Assembly (NCBI RefSeq): GCF_042477335.2
Contig: NC_091262.1
Location: 45,171,001 to 45,235,000 of the forward strand
Origin: Ovis canadensis
Taxonomy: Eukaryota; Chordata; Mammalia; Artiodactyla; Bovidae
DNA length: 64,000 nucleotides
Reading direction: 5' to 3'
Shown here: positions 23,896-36,911 of the stretch, in pieces
How positions within the stretch are numbered: the first letter of the stretch is position 1
Layout: every line of letters starts with the position of its first letter
Notes under the pieces: model-generated
The model's input: the letters and a program-made list of their open reading frames with translations, nothing else
Databases searched by the model: none
What the model was told of the DNA's origin: nothing
Made by a program: the position numbers and the translations under genes

Positions 23896-24950
23896 TTGGA
23901 TGGCCAAAAAGTTCCTTTGTTTTTTTTAGTACAAGTAAAAGACACATTTTTCATTGTCATCAAGAACTTTATTGAACAACATATCCACCATTTTGTTCTA
24001 CTCCGCATGTGTGTGCGCAGTCATTCAGTTGTGTCTGGCTCTCTGTGACCCCATGGACAGAGGAGATGCACAGGCGCCTCTGCCCATGGTATTCCAGGCA
24101 AGAATACTGGAGTGGGGTTGCCATTTCCTCCTCCAGGGGATCTTTCCAACCCAGGGATCAAACCTCCATCTGTTATGTCTCCTGCAGATGCTTCACCACT
24201 GTGCCATCTGGGAAGCCCTTTTTTCCACTACCCTCTGTCATTTTTCAGGCAACTTCATAATTCCATCTTCCCAAAGCTTTTTATCTTTTTGAGCAAAGAA
24301 CTGTTCTGTGCCTTTAACAGTCTTTCAGGAAGTTGGAATTTTTTCCATTAAGAGAATTTTTTAAAGACTGAAATAAATGGACATCTGAAGGGGCAATGTC
24401 TGGTGAATACTGTTGATGAGTCAGAACTTTCCAGCCAAGTTGTAATGGTTTTTCCCTGGTCATCAAACATGCGGTCTTGCTTATCCTAACGGAAGACTGT
24501 GCATTTTCTGCTGACTAATTTTGGGCACTTTTTGTCAAGTGATGCCTTCAGCTGATTTAATAGGGTGCAGTACTTGTTGGAAGTAACCTTTTGGTTTTCC
24601 AGAAGGAGCTCATAACAAAGGACTCCCTTCCAGTCCCACCATATATACAACATCACATTCTTTGGCTGAAGACTGGCCTTTGGTATAGTTGATGGTGGTT
24701 CATTTCACTTGCCCCATGACCCTTCTGCTCCACATTACTGTGCAGTATCTACTTTTCATCACCCATCATAATCTATTTTTAAAAACAGAATGTTTTGTTA
24801 TGTTTAAGTAGAGAACTGCATGCAGAAACATCATCAGGAAGGTTTTTTTTTTTTTTTTGCTTAACTTACATGGAAGCCAAACATCAAAGTGATAAACATA
24901 ACCAAGCTGGTGCACATGATTGTCAATGCTTGATTTGGATATTTTAATAA
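23896..24950 (-). mobile_element. mariner DNA transposon remnant (ruminant type)
   Basis: The left end shows the terminal-repeat-like ATGGCCAAAAAGTTCC. On the minus strand mariner transposase (DD34D) motifs remain: a DNA-binding-domain segment near 24880-24930, the second-Asp region reading as IWWDWKGVLCYELL near 24615-24660, and the third-Asp region YSPDIAPSD near 24380-24410. Frameshifts separate them. A Bov-tA SINE sits at about 24007-24222. The other terminal repeat is not visible. Confidence 0.85.
24007..24222 (-). mobile_element. Bov-tA SINE inside mariner
   Basis: GTGTGCGCAGTCATTCAGTT start, BovA body, reversed tRNA head ending CTGGGAAGCCC. Confidence 0.87.
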
Positions 24951-24959
24951 ATAATTTTA

Positions 24960-26600
24960 ACTATTTATTTTGGCTATGCTGGGTCTTTGTTGCTGCTCTT
25001 TTGGTTTGTTTAGATTTTAACAGCTTTCTTGAGATATAATTATATACCATTTCATGTATATAAAATTTTTAGCATATTCACAGAGTTGTACAAGCCACAG
25101 TTAAATTTAGAATATTTTCGTCACTTCCAAAAGAAACCTCATACTCTTAGGCTATCAAATCCTAATTATCCCATACCACCAGCACTGAGAAATGACTGAT
25201 CCACTTTTTATCTATGAGTTTGCCTATTATTTCAATGTCTTGCATTGAAAAAGCTAGAGAGTTCCAGAAAAATGTCTAATTCTGATTTATTGACTATGCC
25301 AAAGCCTTTGACTATGTGGATCACAATAAACTGTGGAAAATTCTGAGAGAGTTGGGCATACCAGACCACCTGACCTGCCTCTTGAGAAACCTGTATGCAG
25401 GTCAGGAAGCAACAGTTAGAACTGGACATGGAACAAAAGACTGGTTCCAAATAGGAAAAGGAGTATGTCAAGGCTGTATATTGTCACCCTGCTTATTTCA
25501 CTTATATGCAGAGTACATCATGAGAAACACTGGGCTGGAGGAAGCACAAGCTGGAATCAAGATTGCCAGGAGAAATATCAATAACCTCAGATATGCAGAT
25601 GACACCACCCTTATGGCAGAAAGTGAAGAAGAACTAAAGAGCCTCTTGATGAAAGTGAAAGAGAAGAGTGAAAAAGTGGGCTTAAAGCTCAACATTCAGA
25701 AAACTAAGATCATGGCATCTGGTCCCATCAATTCATGGCAAATAGATGGGGAAACAGTGGGTGACTTTACTTTTCTGGGCTCCAAAATCACGGCAGATGG
25801 TGACTGCAGCCACGAAATTACAAGACGCTTACTCTTTGGAAGGAAAGTCGTGACCAACCTAGATAGCATATTCAAAATCAGAGACATTACTTTGCCAACA
25901 AAGGTCTGTCTAGTCAAGGCTATGGTTTTTCCAGTCGTCATGTATGGATGTGAGACTTGGACTGTGAAGAAAGCTGAGCGCCGAAGAATTGATGCTTTTG
26001 AACTGTGGTGTTGGAGAAGACTCTTGAGAGTCCCTTGGAGTACAAGGAAATCCAGCCAGTCCATCCTAAAGGAGATCAGTCCTGGTTGTTCATTGGAAGG
26101 ACCGATGTTGAAGCTGAAACTCCAAAACTTTGGCCACTTGATGAGAAGAGCTGAATCATTTGAAAAGACCCTGATGCTGGGAAAGATTGAGGGCAGGAGG
26201 AGAAGGGGACGACAGAGGATGAGATGGTTGGATGGCATCACTGACTCGATGGACATGGGTTTGGGTGGACTCAGGAGTTGTGATGGACAGGGAGGCCTGG
26301 CGTGCTGCAATTCATGGGGTCGAAAAGAGTCCGACATGACTGAGTGACTGAACTGAACAGAAGTTGCCTATTATGGACACTTTGTATAAATGTAATCATA
26401 AAATCTGCTGCCTTTTGTGACTTGGTATATACTTAGGATTAGAATTTGTAACTTTGTGTATCCATTTAAGAAACTGCCAGGATATTTTCCAAAGTGACTA
26501 CCTCATTTTATGTTCCCACCAGCCGTGTGTTATTGCACTCTGATTTCCACATCTCTGTTACATTCCATTATTTGTGGCCTTTGCTGTGTTGCCACAATAC
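24960..26600 (-). mobile_element. L1 fragment, antisense, interrupted by BovB
   Basis: 25015-25230 and 26364-26600 match the antisense pattern of old L1 3' regions (TTGAGATATAATTATATACC; later CTTTGTATAAATGTAATCAT; AAGAAACTGCCAGGATATTTTCCAAAGTG). A BovB separates them. 24960-25000 looks like a short CHR SINE piece. Confidence 0.65.
25231..26363 (+). mobile_element. BovB LINE with 343-codon RT frame, 5'-truncated
   Basis: Open frame 25316-26347 has GVCQGCILSPCLF, the catalytic YADDTTLM and the C-terminal region. The endonuclease and the first RT motifs are absent or cut. 11-bp target duplication TTGCCTATTAT at 25220-25230 and 26364-26374, within L1. The first 13 bases (TTCAATGTCTTGC) do not match BovB and may be filler. 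Confidence 0.92.
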
Positions 26601-26639
26601 AAAAATTGCACCATGCTCCTGGGTCCAGTTTGAGCCATA

Positions 26640-26820
26640 GGTTGTTATTGACCTTATGTTATTGTTTAGTACGTAATACATGAGACACTCACCACCCCAA
26701 ATGAACTGTATACTCCTTTAAGGTAGATTCCATGTCTTATCTTATTCATATCTCCTCCATCATATGGTGAAATGCTAGGCATGCAACAGGTGCTCATTAA
26801 ATATACATTGATTGTCTGAA
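26640..26820 (+). repeat. MIR/L2-like 3' fragment
   Basis: ACTCCTTTAAGGTAGATTCC ... GCATGCAACAGGTGCTCATTAAATA resembles the shared 3' end of ancient MIR/L2 repeats. Confidence 0.5.
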
Positions 26821-27295
26821 GAAATAACAATAAGTTGGCAGCAATCATGAAAGGAGAAAAAAAAATGAAATAGAGGAAAGAAGAAGGAAAGGGAAAAAGT
26901 CAAGGAGATTAAAGGAAGGAAGGAGTTTGGGGTGACAGGGAAAGTTAGAACCAAATCATTTGAATTTTAAATGTTATACTGAAAGGTCAGGCATCAAAAA
27001 GTTCATTCTTTTGCTTCTCCTTGAAAAAGCAACTTTCTTGTTGTAAGGTTTCCACATGCAAAAGAATGAAGTTAGAGCCCTTCCTCACACCATATGCAAA
27101 TATTAACTCAAAATGGGCCATGGAGAGATGGTGTGAATAAGGTCCTAGGGCTTCTGGAAGACCCTGACTAGGCCCTGTAACTGAAGAGCCAAACGGTGGC
27201 CAGTCCACCTAGAGCAGTTTGTAGGGAGCTGTGACTGGGGTGAGGTGGTGTTTAGCTAGATGATATAGCTGTCAACTGGACAGAATTTTTTTGTT

Positions 27296-28693
27296 CAGTT
27301 CAGTCACTCAGTCGTGTCGGACTCTTTGTGACCCCATGAACTGCGGCACGCCAGGCCTCCCTGTCCATCGCCAACTCCTGGAGTCCACCCAAACCCATGT
27401 CCATCGAGTCAGTGATGCCATCCAACCATCTCATCCTCTGTCGTCCCCTTCTCCTCCTGCCCTCAACCTTTCCCAGCATCAGGGTCTTTTCAAAGGAGTC
27501 AGCTCTTTGCATCAGGTGGCCAAAGTATTAGAGTTTCAGCTTCAATATCAGTCCTTCCAATGAACACCCAGGACTGATCTCCTTTAGGATGGACTGGTTG
27601 GATTTCCTTGCAGTCCAAGAGACTCTCAAGAGTCTTCTCCAACACCACAGTTCAAAAGCATCAGTTCTTTGGCGCTCAGGTTTCTTTATAGTCCAACTCT
27701 CATATCCACACATGACCGCTGGAAAAACCATAGCCTTGACTAGACAGACCTTTGTTGACAAAGTAATGTCTCTGATTTTGAATATGCTGTCTAGGTTGGT
27801 CATAACTTTCCTTCCAAGGAGTAAGCATTTTTTAATTTCATGGCTGCAGTCACCATCTGCCATGATTTTGGAGCCCAGAAAGATAAAGTCACCCACTGTT
27901 TCCACTGTTTCCCCATCTATCTGCCATGGAGTGATGGGACTGGATGCCATGATCTTCGTTTTCTGAATGTTGAGCTTTAAGCCAACTTGTTCACTCTCCT
28001 CTTTCGCTTTCATCAAGAGGCTTTTTAGTTCTTCTTCACTTTCTGCCATAAGGGTGGTGTCATCTGCATATCTGAGGTTATTGATATTTCTCCTGGCAAT
28101 CCTGATTCCAGCTTGTGCTTCTTCCAGCCCAGGATTTCTCATGATGTACTCTGCATATAAGTGAAATAAACAGGGTGACAATATACAGCCTTGACGTACT
28201 CCTTTTCTGATTTGGAACCAGTCTGTTGTTCCATGTCCAGTTGTAACTGTTGCTTCCTGACCTGCATACGAGCTTCTCAAGAGGCAGGTCAGGTGGTCTG
28301 GTATGCCCATCTCTTTCAGAATTTTCCACAGTTTATTGTGATCCACATAGTCAAAGGCTATGGCATAGTCAATAAATCAGAAATAGACATTTTTCTGGAA
28401 CTCTCTTGCTTTTTCCATGATCCAGTGGATGTTGGCAACTTGATCTCTGGTTCCTCTGCCTTTTCTAAAACCAGCTTGAACATCTGGAAGTTCATGGTTC
28501 ACGTATTGCTGAAGCCTGGCTTGGATAATGTTGAGCATTACTTTACTAGCGTGTGAGATGAGTGCAACTGTGTGGTAGTTTGAGCATTCTTTGGCATTGC
28601 CTTTCTTTGGGATTGGAATGAAAACTGACCTTTTCCAGTCCTGTGGCCACTGCTGAGTTTTCCAAATTTGCTGGCATATTGAGTGCAGCATCA
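27296..28693 (-). mobile_element. BovB LINE with 272-codon RT frame, 5'-truncated
   Basis: Minus frame 28346-27528 with GVRQGCILSPCLF and YADDTTLM; a second frame 28694-28377 upstream holds the start of RT, split by an in-frame stop near 28375. T-rich direct repeats (TTTTTTTGTT) lie on both sides. Confidence 0.9.
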
Positions 28694-28726
28694 TCTTTTT
28701 TTTTGTTAGCCCTTATAAATCAAAGG

Positions 28727-29081
28727 CTTTAAAAGCTCTCAAGAGTCCCTTACATGGCAAGAAAATCAAACCGTCAATCCTAAAGGAAATCAACCCTGAA
28801 TATTCTTTGGAAGGACTGATGCTGAAGCTGAAACGCTAATAGTTTTGGCCATCTGATGCGAAGAGCTGACTTATTGGAAAAGAAGCTGACGCTGGGAGAG
28901 ATTGAGGACAGGAGGAAAAGCGGGCGGCAGAGGATGAGATGGTTGGACAACACCAGCGACTCAACGGACATGAGTTTGAGCAGGCTTCGGGAGGTGGTGA
29001 AGGACAGGGAATCCTGGTGTGCTGCAGTCCATGGGGTCGCAAAGACTCAGACAAGACTTAGCGACTGAACAACAATGACAA
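28727..29081 (+). mobile_element. BovB LINE 3' fragment, older
   Basis: Divergent last ~355 bp of BovB with a GAACAACAATGAC end. Perfect 12-bp target duplication ATAAATCAAAGG at 28715-28726 and 29082-29093. Confidence 0.9.
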
Positions 29082-29093
29082 ATAAATCAAAGG

Positions 29094-30000
29094 AGCACCA
29101 ACTTATGAACAGCATGGCAAGATATTCACCTCTAAGTATATGAGTAAGGAGTACAAAAGCCAACTCGTAAGCCATTTTGGAAAGATTTAGTTGAATCTCA
29201 GATCTTATTTTTACTCTGGACTAGAGGCAAGATGCAAGCATTTCTTCTCTTCTCCATACATGGAATACTTAAATGGTACCTGACTTATCAGTTCCTCAAA
29301 CATTTTGGAGGATTGGTCTCTGACATCATATTAATGTAAGGCATTTTAAGGGGCTTTCACTATTATTTTCAGTTCTTATTGTTAATTGTCAGCTCTTATA
29401 AAGCCTATTTTGTTAAATTATATTATCCTTGAAAGATAAACATTTCATCCATTTTTCTACTTTATATTCTTGGATTTCAGCAAACTCTCTTTTATGTCTT
29501 TAATTCCACTCACAAAAAGTATGAATTCTTTGAATATTAAAATAGCTCTAACATTTTTGCATTTCCTAAGAATTAATATTTCATTTTTCCACATTAATCC
29601 TTCTCTTCTTTTCTTGGAGTTGCTTTGGTATTTTTCTAATTTTGTGAACAACAGGCTTAATTTGAACACATTTAAGAATTAAAGATTTTAAAATTTAAAA
29701 AATAAAAAACTAAAATTAAAAAAAATAAAATAAAATAAAATAAAATCAATACTTTATTTTTTAATAAATTGCATTAGAATTAATATCCTAATGTAAACTT
29801 TGGCTGTGCTTTGGCCATCTGCTAGTGGTTCCTATGTGTTTTTAATATTGGTATTTTTCCAGATAATGTGCAGTTTTATTTTGGGTCAGCTGCTTATCCC
29901 AATATGATAAGAGGTTTTTAAAACAGCAAATGATGGCATATTATATTAAATTAAAACCTGTTATATTCATACGGCAGAAACTAACACAACATTGTAGAAT
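29094..30000. other. A+T-rich intergenic DNA with (AAAAT)n
   Basis: No gene or clear transposon. A short AAAAT pentanucleotide repeat lies at about 29719-29745. Confidence 0.5.
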
Positions 30001-30029
30001 AACCATACTCCAATAAAAAATTTTTTTAA

Positions 30030-31225
30030 TCTCATCATTTCATTTTGCTCAAAATTTTAAAGAAATGGACCATTGACCTAAATGTAATAGCTGAAACAAT
30101 GATACTCTTGGAAAAAAATAAAAAATAAATCTTCATGATCTTAGGTTAGGTAAAGCCTTCTTAGATATGACATCGAAAGCATAAGCAACCAAAGAAAACA
30201 TTGATAAATTGGACTTTGTCAATACTTAAAAGTTTTGTGCTTCAAAGGACACCACCAAGGAACTGAAAAGACATCCCAGAAAATGGGAGAAATATTTGCA
30301 AGTCATATATCTGATAAAGTATTTGTATCCGGAATATATAAAGAACTCTTCCAACTCAAAAAGGCAACCCAATGTTTAAAACAGGCAAAGGATCTGAATA
30401 AACTTTTTCTCAAAGAATGTATACAAATGTCTTCAAGTGCCAATAAGCACATGAAAAAACGCTCGATATTGGTCATCAAGGAAATGGAAATCCAAACAAC
30501 GATGAGATTCCACTTCAACCACACTAGATCGACTATAATAAAAAAGACAGATAAGAACAAGTGCTGATGAGGTTGTGGGGAAATTGGAAACCTCACACAT
30601 TGACGGAAAGAACCCTCACAAATGATGTAGCTGGTTTGGTTAACAATTTGGCAATTCTTTGAAATGTTTATCATATTGCCATATGACCTAGATATCTCAT
30701 ATATAGGTATGGGTATATGCCCAAGAGAAATAAAAACATATTCACACAAATCTTGTACATAAATGCTCATAGCAACATAATTCCTAAGAGCCCCAAACTG
30801 AAAGCAAGCCAAATGTCCACCAATTGATGAATGGATAAATAAAATGTGATCTATCCATACAATAGACTATTATTCAGTAGTAAAAAGGAATAAAATACTG
30901 ACACAGGACAGCATATTATGAACCCTGAAAATATTATGCTAAGTGAAAGAAGCCAGTCACGAAAGACCACGTATTATATGGTTCGATGTATATAAAATGT
31001 CCTGAATAGGGAAATCTATAGAGATAGAAAGTGGATTAGTGGTTGCCTATGGCTGAGGGCAACTAAGGGAGGTGATTGCTAATGGGTATGGAGTTTAAGG
31101 AGAGGGGAATGAAAATGTCTACAGGTGAGGGCAGGGATGATCATGCAGCTCTATGAATGTACTAAAAAATCACACTGTACACTTTAAATATGTAAATTGT
31201 ACAGTATATAGATTCACACACACAT
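30030..31225 (+). mobile_element. old L1 3' portion
   Basis: Sense L1: end of ORF2-like sequence (ACCTAAATGTAATAGCTGAA; AAATGGAAATCCAAACAACG), then AGCCAAATGTCCACCAATTGATGAATGG and the 3' part with GTGGTTGCCTATGG. The 110-codon frame at 30235-30567 is L1 debris. Confidence 0.8.
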
Positions 31226-31297
31226 CATTAGGATATAAGGGTGAGGGACATTATGCTAAGTCCTCTCATTTATTTTCTGTTTTTTTAAAAAAACATT

Positions 31298-31475
31298 TAG
31301 GAACTTTCCTGGTGGTCCAGAGATTAAGACTTCACCTTCTAATGCAGGGGGTGCAGGTTCCATCCCTGCTTGGAGAGTTAAGATCCCTCTTGTCTTGGGG
31401 CCAAAAAACAAAACAAAACCCAAAACATAAAATAGAAGCAATATTATAACAAATTCAAAAGACTTTTAAAATGGT
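31298..31475 (+). mobile_element. tRNA-derived SINE (CHR-type)
   Basis: GGAACTTTCCTGGTGGTCCA head and ATTATAACAAATTCAAAAGACTTT tail, the same family as 4050-4215. Confidence 0.72.
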
Positions 31476-32440
31476 CCATATAAGGAAAATTAAAATTAAA
31501 AAACAAACATCTGACAAAAGCCAGTCATTCAACCACTAATGATTACAAGGTCTGGTAGCCCCTTGCACACACCAACTTGGACCCACCAGTGTTTCAAGAC
31601 TCCACGAACAAGAACTGCTGCTTTACACCTTGATTTATTATGCTTAACACCCTTCAGTTCTCTCTGCTCTTCATCTAGATGGCTTTAATTCACTGCTTTC
31701 CAGGGCTGCTCCAGAATTTCTCTCCAGGAGTGTTTTAGGGGCAGCAGTCTGGTTTAGAAGGAACAACCCCAGGGATTTGTCTTGAAGCTGCATATGCACA
31801 GCTGACCCACTTTTTCACTTAAAATTTAGAGGCTGATAAGATTGGTACACCCAGAGTACTGCTTTTGGGTGGTCCCCTCCTCTGCTTCAATAGGGACCAC
31901 ATAGAAATGGGCCTGTAGTCTTAAAACCTGCAGCATAGTTTCAAGGCTCACTTGTGCTTCCAACAAGCAATTATTCTGCAATGATATTCTGCCTTTCTAA
32001 ATATAGCACATGGAAATGGACCTCCCCTTTTTAACAGCATCTGCCAGCAAGACTTCTTTCCTGGGGCTAAAAATACATGCAGATGATTTTAACTGTGCCA
32101 CTCTCAGATTCTCCTTTCCGTGTATCTGTTCCTTCCCATGAGTGGTCATTTTTCTATTTGAAAATCATGACCATGAAACCTCGAACATTTACGGGTTATG
32201 CAAACAGCTTCCGTCGGTATATTTTTAATAATCACCACTCTTATTATTACCAGATGTTGAAATCCCAAGTGATAGCAGAGTGACAGACTGTAACGGTAAG
32301 ATTATTTGGTCAAGAGACGCGATGTTTTTGTTTTCTGAGAGAGAGCAGGTGTCTTGCTTGAATTTGTATCCACTTTCCCCCTCATTTGGCTGAGATGTCT
32401 TAGACAAATTCTTTAGTATCACTGATCCTTTGTGTCTTCA
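31476..32440. other. intergenic, nothing identified
   Basis: No repeat or gene that I can support. Confidence 0.4.
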
Positions 32441-32474
32441 TTAGTGTGTGTGTATCTGTGTGTGTGTGTTCGTG

Positions 32475-32683
32475 TGTGCTCAATCGTGTCTGACTTTTTG
32501 CAACTCCATGGACTGTAGCCTACTAGGTTCCTCTGTGCATGGGATTTCCCAGGTAAGAATACTGGAGTGGGTTGCCATTTCCTGCTCCAGGGGAGCTTCC
32601 TGATTCAGGGATCGAACCCGCACCTCTTTCATCTCCTGCATTGGCAGGCAGATTCTTTACCACTGTGCCACCTGGGAAGCCTG
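32475..32683 (-). mobile_element. Bov-tA SINE with (TG)n start
   Basis: Preceded by a TG-rich stretch from 32442. Reversed BovA body and tRNA head ending GCCACCTGGGAAGCC. Confidence 0.88.
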
Positions 32684-32759
32684 TCCTCATTAGTAGAATG
32701 CTGCTAATGCCTTAAAGGATTTTTGTAAGAAACATGCGGGATTTTATGTTATCTATTAT

Positions 32760-33190
32760 TAGATTTTGAATTAGATATTAGTTATCTATTGCTGTGTAAC
32801 AAATCCTCACCCCTCACCCTGCCAAATTTAGCAGCTTGAAACAATTTATTATCTTACACAGTTTCAAAGGATTAGAAATCCTGGAGCAGTTTAGCTGGGT
32901 GGTTCTGGTATAGAATCTCTCATAAGATTGCACTCAAATTATTGGCCAGGGTTGCATTCTCTGTAGATGGCATGAGTTTGGAGGATTTGCCTCTAAGTTC
33001 ACTCATATGGTTATTGGCAGGAGGCTTCCATTTATTACCATGGGAACCTATCCACATGGGTTCTCCCAAAGTCAGTGATCAGAGGATAAGATAGAGACAG
33101 ATAGAGTGTATGCCAAGACATACACTGCACTCTTACAACCTAAATTCGATGGTGACATACCATCATGACTGCCATATTCTGATCACACTA
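32760..33190 (+). mobile_element. ancient mammal-wide interspersed repeat (MER-type)
   Basis: Contains ATCTATTGCTGTGTAACAAA and a downstream pattern (ACAATTTATTATCTTACACA, then GAGCAGTTTAGCTGGGTGG) that recurs in mammalian genomes. I cannot name the subfamily with confidence. No coding content. Confidence 0.45.
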
Positions 33191-33199
33191 ACCAACCCT

Positions 33200-35300
33200 G
33201 ATACAATGTGGGAGAGGACAGCACCAGGGTGAAAAGAACAGGAGGCAGGCATCACTGCAGACCATCATGGAGGCTGGGTACCACCTATGGATGGAGCACC
33301 CAGCAGGCACACTTGGACACTAGTAATTCAACACCCATTTATTGAGCCCTTCTAGGCCCAAGAGGTATAAAATAGACGTTGTCCTTGCCCCAAGGACTCT
33401 CATTGTAGAGGCTCATAGTAAGTGCTCGAGAAATATATTTTCCCCTCAAGAGAAAGAAAGAAACAAAAACGTCATGAAAGGAGATCTTGATAGTCAGAGG
33501 TACAGGCACTATCCCTCTAGAGAAACCCCCCCTAAATGTAACTATTATGAGTTGGAGGACTAAGCAATTTTTGGTTTAGAGCCTGAGAATTTACATTAAG
33601 GATCTGAGCAGAAGTAAAGACAATCATTATAACTGTCTGTGAGAAAAAAGTGTACTAGGCAAATTGATGATGTCCAGAGCCCAGCAAACATGGTTATTTT
33701 CCAAAACAATTATTTGGCAAACTAATAAGTAAGGTTCTAAAACTCTGGGCTCTTTATCTCTATGTGAAAGCAACTAAGGTGTGAGCTCGCTTTGGCAATG
33801 ACTCATCCACTGTCAATTTTGTTGGTGTTTAATCTAATGCATATATACATACAGTATGTACTATATGACCTTGAGTGTAACATCTTCTTCTATTAATAGA
33901 AGGCACTCTGACCTCCCAGTTTATCATAATTAGTGAGCTGTGACTCTCCTGATATTTTACCTGTGCTAAAATATTCATATTTCAGGCTCTTAGAGGAGAC
34001 ATGTATGATTCATAGGATTAATGGCAAAGGAATTTACCTCCATTATCAAATTAGCCTTGCATCTCACCAGCCTTCACAAGGCTAAAGTGAAGCCTGAGAT
34101 TTATACATAAATATTGAAGTCTGATTCCAAGTTTAATAAAACATGCATACCTTTCCAATATACCCATGGAACTTTTGGACACTGGAACTTTTGCTAATGC
34201 AAAAGAGCCCGCAGGTGTCTGAGAAACACCAACTAAAGTACCATTGGATGGCTGTCATTCCCTCTAATGCCCTTGACCAGGCTTTTCAGGTCACCAAAAC
34301 TTCTGTGGTTCAGTAGCTCTTGGCTGAGCCTGCTGTTCTCTGCCAGGCCTGTGGAGGATGCAGGAGAGGAGACTGATACCATCTCTGAGCTCATAGATTT
34401 AATGAAAAACACTTGTCCCAGAGTCTCCTCCTCCACAAGAAATGGCAGGGATTATAGTTGTCATATTCACAGCTGTATTTTCAGTGCTTATAAAGGGGGC
34501 TTCAGGCAATCCCCATTAGGGAATCCCTAGCATGCCCGTAAGAACTAAAGCATCATGTGGCCCCCAGAAGTCTCTGCACTTAACCACACACACCATGAAA
34601 CTGCAATGAGAACTTTGGGGCCGAGCAGGGGCCAGACCTTCCAAAGTCCCCACATTTTGGATTCATTCCTGTCTCCCTACGTTGCTGCCACCTGCCTGAT
34701 GGTTCACCCTCCTCAACGCCAAGACTCTACTCCAGTGGTTCCCAATCTTCAGCCAAAGAAAAAGTATTTGGCCTTTTGCAGAGAAAAATAAGAATAGTAT
34801 AATTAGTTTTTCACAAAGCTCAGTGGGAAGGACTATTTATTCTGAGAATAGGCTTTTCTTTATTGGTGTTAATATGTTACATCTTTTATAAAATTATGGT
34901 AGGAGACAGTGGAAATTTTTTTTAAAGAAAAAGACAATGATATTTTATTTGGGGCACTTACTCAATATTTCACAGATCCTCAACAAGTTTTGAGGTAGGT
35001 TAATATTATAATTTATTTTACAAACTAAAACTCAGGCAGAGATTACATCACTTGTTGCAAACCATAACAGGAGTCCTACCATAACCAAGAATTAATGGTT
35101 TTCCAGATTAATCTGATGGGTGTGAGTTTAACAGTGATAGCTTGCAAATAGTCATTAAAAACAAAACAAAACCCAAACCCCACTAGATATTACAGAAATT
35201 CTACTTTGGGTATTTTGTAATTCTTAAATCAATCCTACATTGATTATACCTGCTTTTGAATAACCTACTTACTCTCATTATAAATCTATTTCTGCTGGAT
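33200..35300. other. intergenic, weak MIR-like traces
   Basis: 33325-33440 and 34990-35100 faintly resemble MIR. Otherwise nothing is identified. Confidence 0.35.
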
Positions 35301-35305
35301 CATCA

Positions 35306-36410
35306 AAAAAGCAAGAGAGTTCCTGAAAAGCATTTATTTCTGCTTTATTGACTATGTCAAAGCCTTTGACTGTGTGGATCACAATAAACTGTGGAAAATT
35401 ATGAAAGAGATGGGCATACCAGACCACCTGACCTGCCTCTTAAGAAGCTCGTATTCAGGTCAGGAAGCAATAGTTAGAACTGGACATGGAACAACAGACT
35501 GGTTCCAAATAGGAAAAGGAGTACATCAAGGCTGTATATTGTCACCCTGCTTATTTCACTTATATACAGAGTACATCCATCATGAGAAACGCTGGGCTGG
35601 AAGAAGCACAAGCTGAAATCAAGATTGCAGGGAGAAATATCAATAACCTCAGATATGCAGAAGACACCACCCTTATGACAGGAAGTGAAGAGGAGCTAAA
35701 AAGCCTCTTGATGAAAGTGAAAGAGGAGAGTGAAAAAGTTGGCTTAAAGCTCAACATTCAGAAAACTAAGATCATGGCATCCAGGCCCATCACTCCATGG
35801 CAAATAGATGGGGAAACAGTGGAAACAGTGGCTGACTTTACTTTTTTGGGCTCCAAAATCACTGCAGATGGTGATTGCAGACATGAAATTAAAAGACGCT
35901 TACTCCTTGGAAGGAAAGTTATGACCAACCTAGATAACATATTAAAAAGCAGAGACATTACTTTGTCAACAAAGGTCCGTCTAGTCAAGGCTATGGTTTT
36001 TCCAGTGGTCATGTATGGATGTGAGAGTTGGACTATAAAGAAAGCTGAGTGCTGGAGAATTGATGCTTTTGAACTGTGAGAAGACTCTGGAGAGTCCCTT
36101 GGACTGCAAGGAGATCCAACCAGTCTATCCTGAGTGTTCATTGGAAGGACTGATGTTGAAGCTGAAACTCCAATATTTTGGCCACCTGATGTGAAAAGCT
36201 GACTTATTTGAAAAGACCCTGATGTTGGGAAAGACTGAGGGCAAGAAGAGAAGGGGACAAAAGAGGATGAGATGGTTGGATGGCATCACTGACTCAATGG
36301 ACATGAGTTTAGGTAAACTCCGGGAGTTGGTGATGGACAGGAAGGCCTGGCATGCTGCGGTTCATGGGATCGCAAAGAGTCGGACACAACTGAGCTACTG
36401 AACTGAACTG
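35306..36410 (+). mobile_element. BovB LINE, 5'-truncated, frame broken
   Basis: Frames 35374-35616 and 35582-36079 together cover the RT region; the junction is a small insertion near 35577. The catalytic box is changed (YAEDTTLM instead of YADD). An internal deletion follows the DAFEL motif near 36078. Confidence 0.9.
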
Positions 36411-36418
36411 AATCCTTA

Positions 36419-36548
36419 TCATTGAAGAAGGAAATGGCAGCCCACTCCAGTATTCTTGCCTGGAAAATCCTATGGACAGAGGAGCCTGGTGGGCTACAAT
36501 CCATGGGGTCGCAAGAGTCAGAGACGACTTAGTGACTAAACCAGCACC
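36419..36548 (+). mobile_element. BovA SINE monomer
   Basis: Inserted right at the 3' end of the BovB. 9-bp target duplication AATCCTTAT at 36411-36419 and 36549-36557. Confidence 0.88.
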
Positions 36549-36599
36549 AATCCTTATAGTAACAGATTAGCACATTATTGATTTTGTTGTTTTCTGCTT

Positions 36600-36911
36600 T
36601 TGGAGTGGGTGAAGCAGGAAGATAAGCAGCAAGCTTTCCTCAGAGTGCTACGCAACCTTTACGTGCAGGTGCTATGCTCAACGCACCATCTGTGGTGCTT
36701 TGGGGTTAAAGAAAAGCAGGTATCTAATGAACCCAAGATCCAGAAAAGATGCCTGGATCCAAAAGAGATGGAGGCCTTGCACAAGTCCAAGGTGAAGAGA
36801 AAAGCACTATCATCTCGGGCTAGTGATACTCAGCCTCAGGCTACAGCATCACAGCATATGGGAAGAGCTCTTAAAAGACCAGTAAATTTGTCCCAGCAAT
36901 CTGTTAATTAA
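36600..36911 (+). other. unrecognised 103-codon open frame
   Basis: An open frame with an ATG at 36600 and a TAA at 36909, rich in Lys, Gln and Ser, lying outside any repeat I recognise. I cannot assign it to a family. It could be a chance frame, a fragment of a processed pseudogene or a lost exon. No splice signals or poly(A) tail stand out, and no function is claimed. Confidence 0.2.

Noticed and set aside
30235-30567. 110-codon frame as a gene
   Set aside because: It is old L1 sequence.
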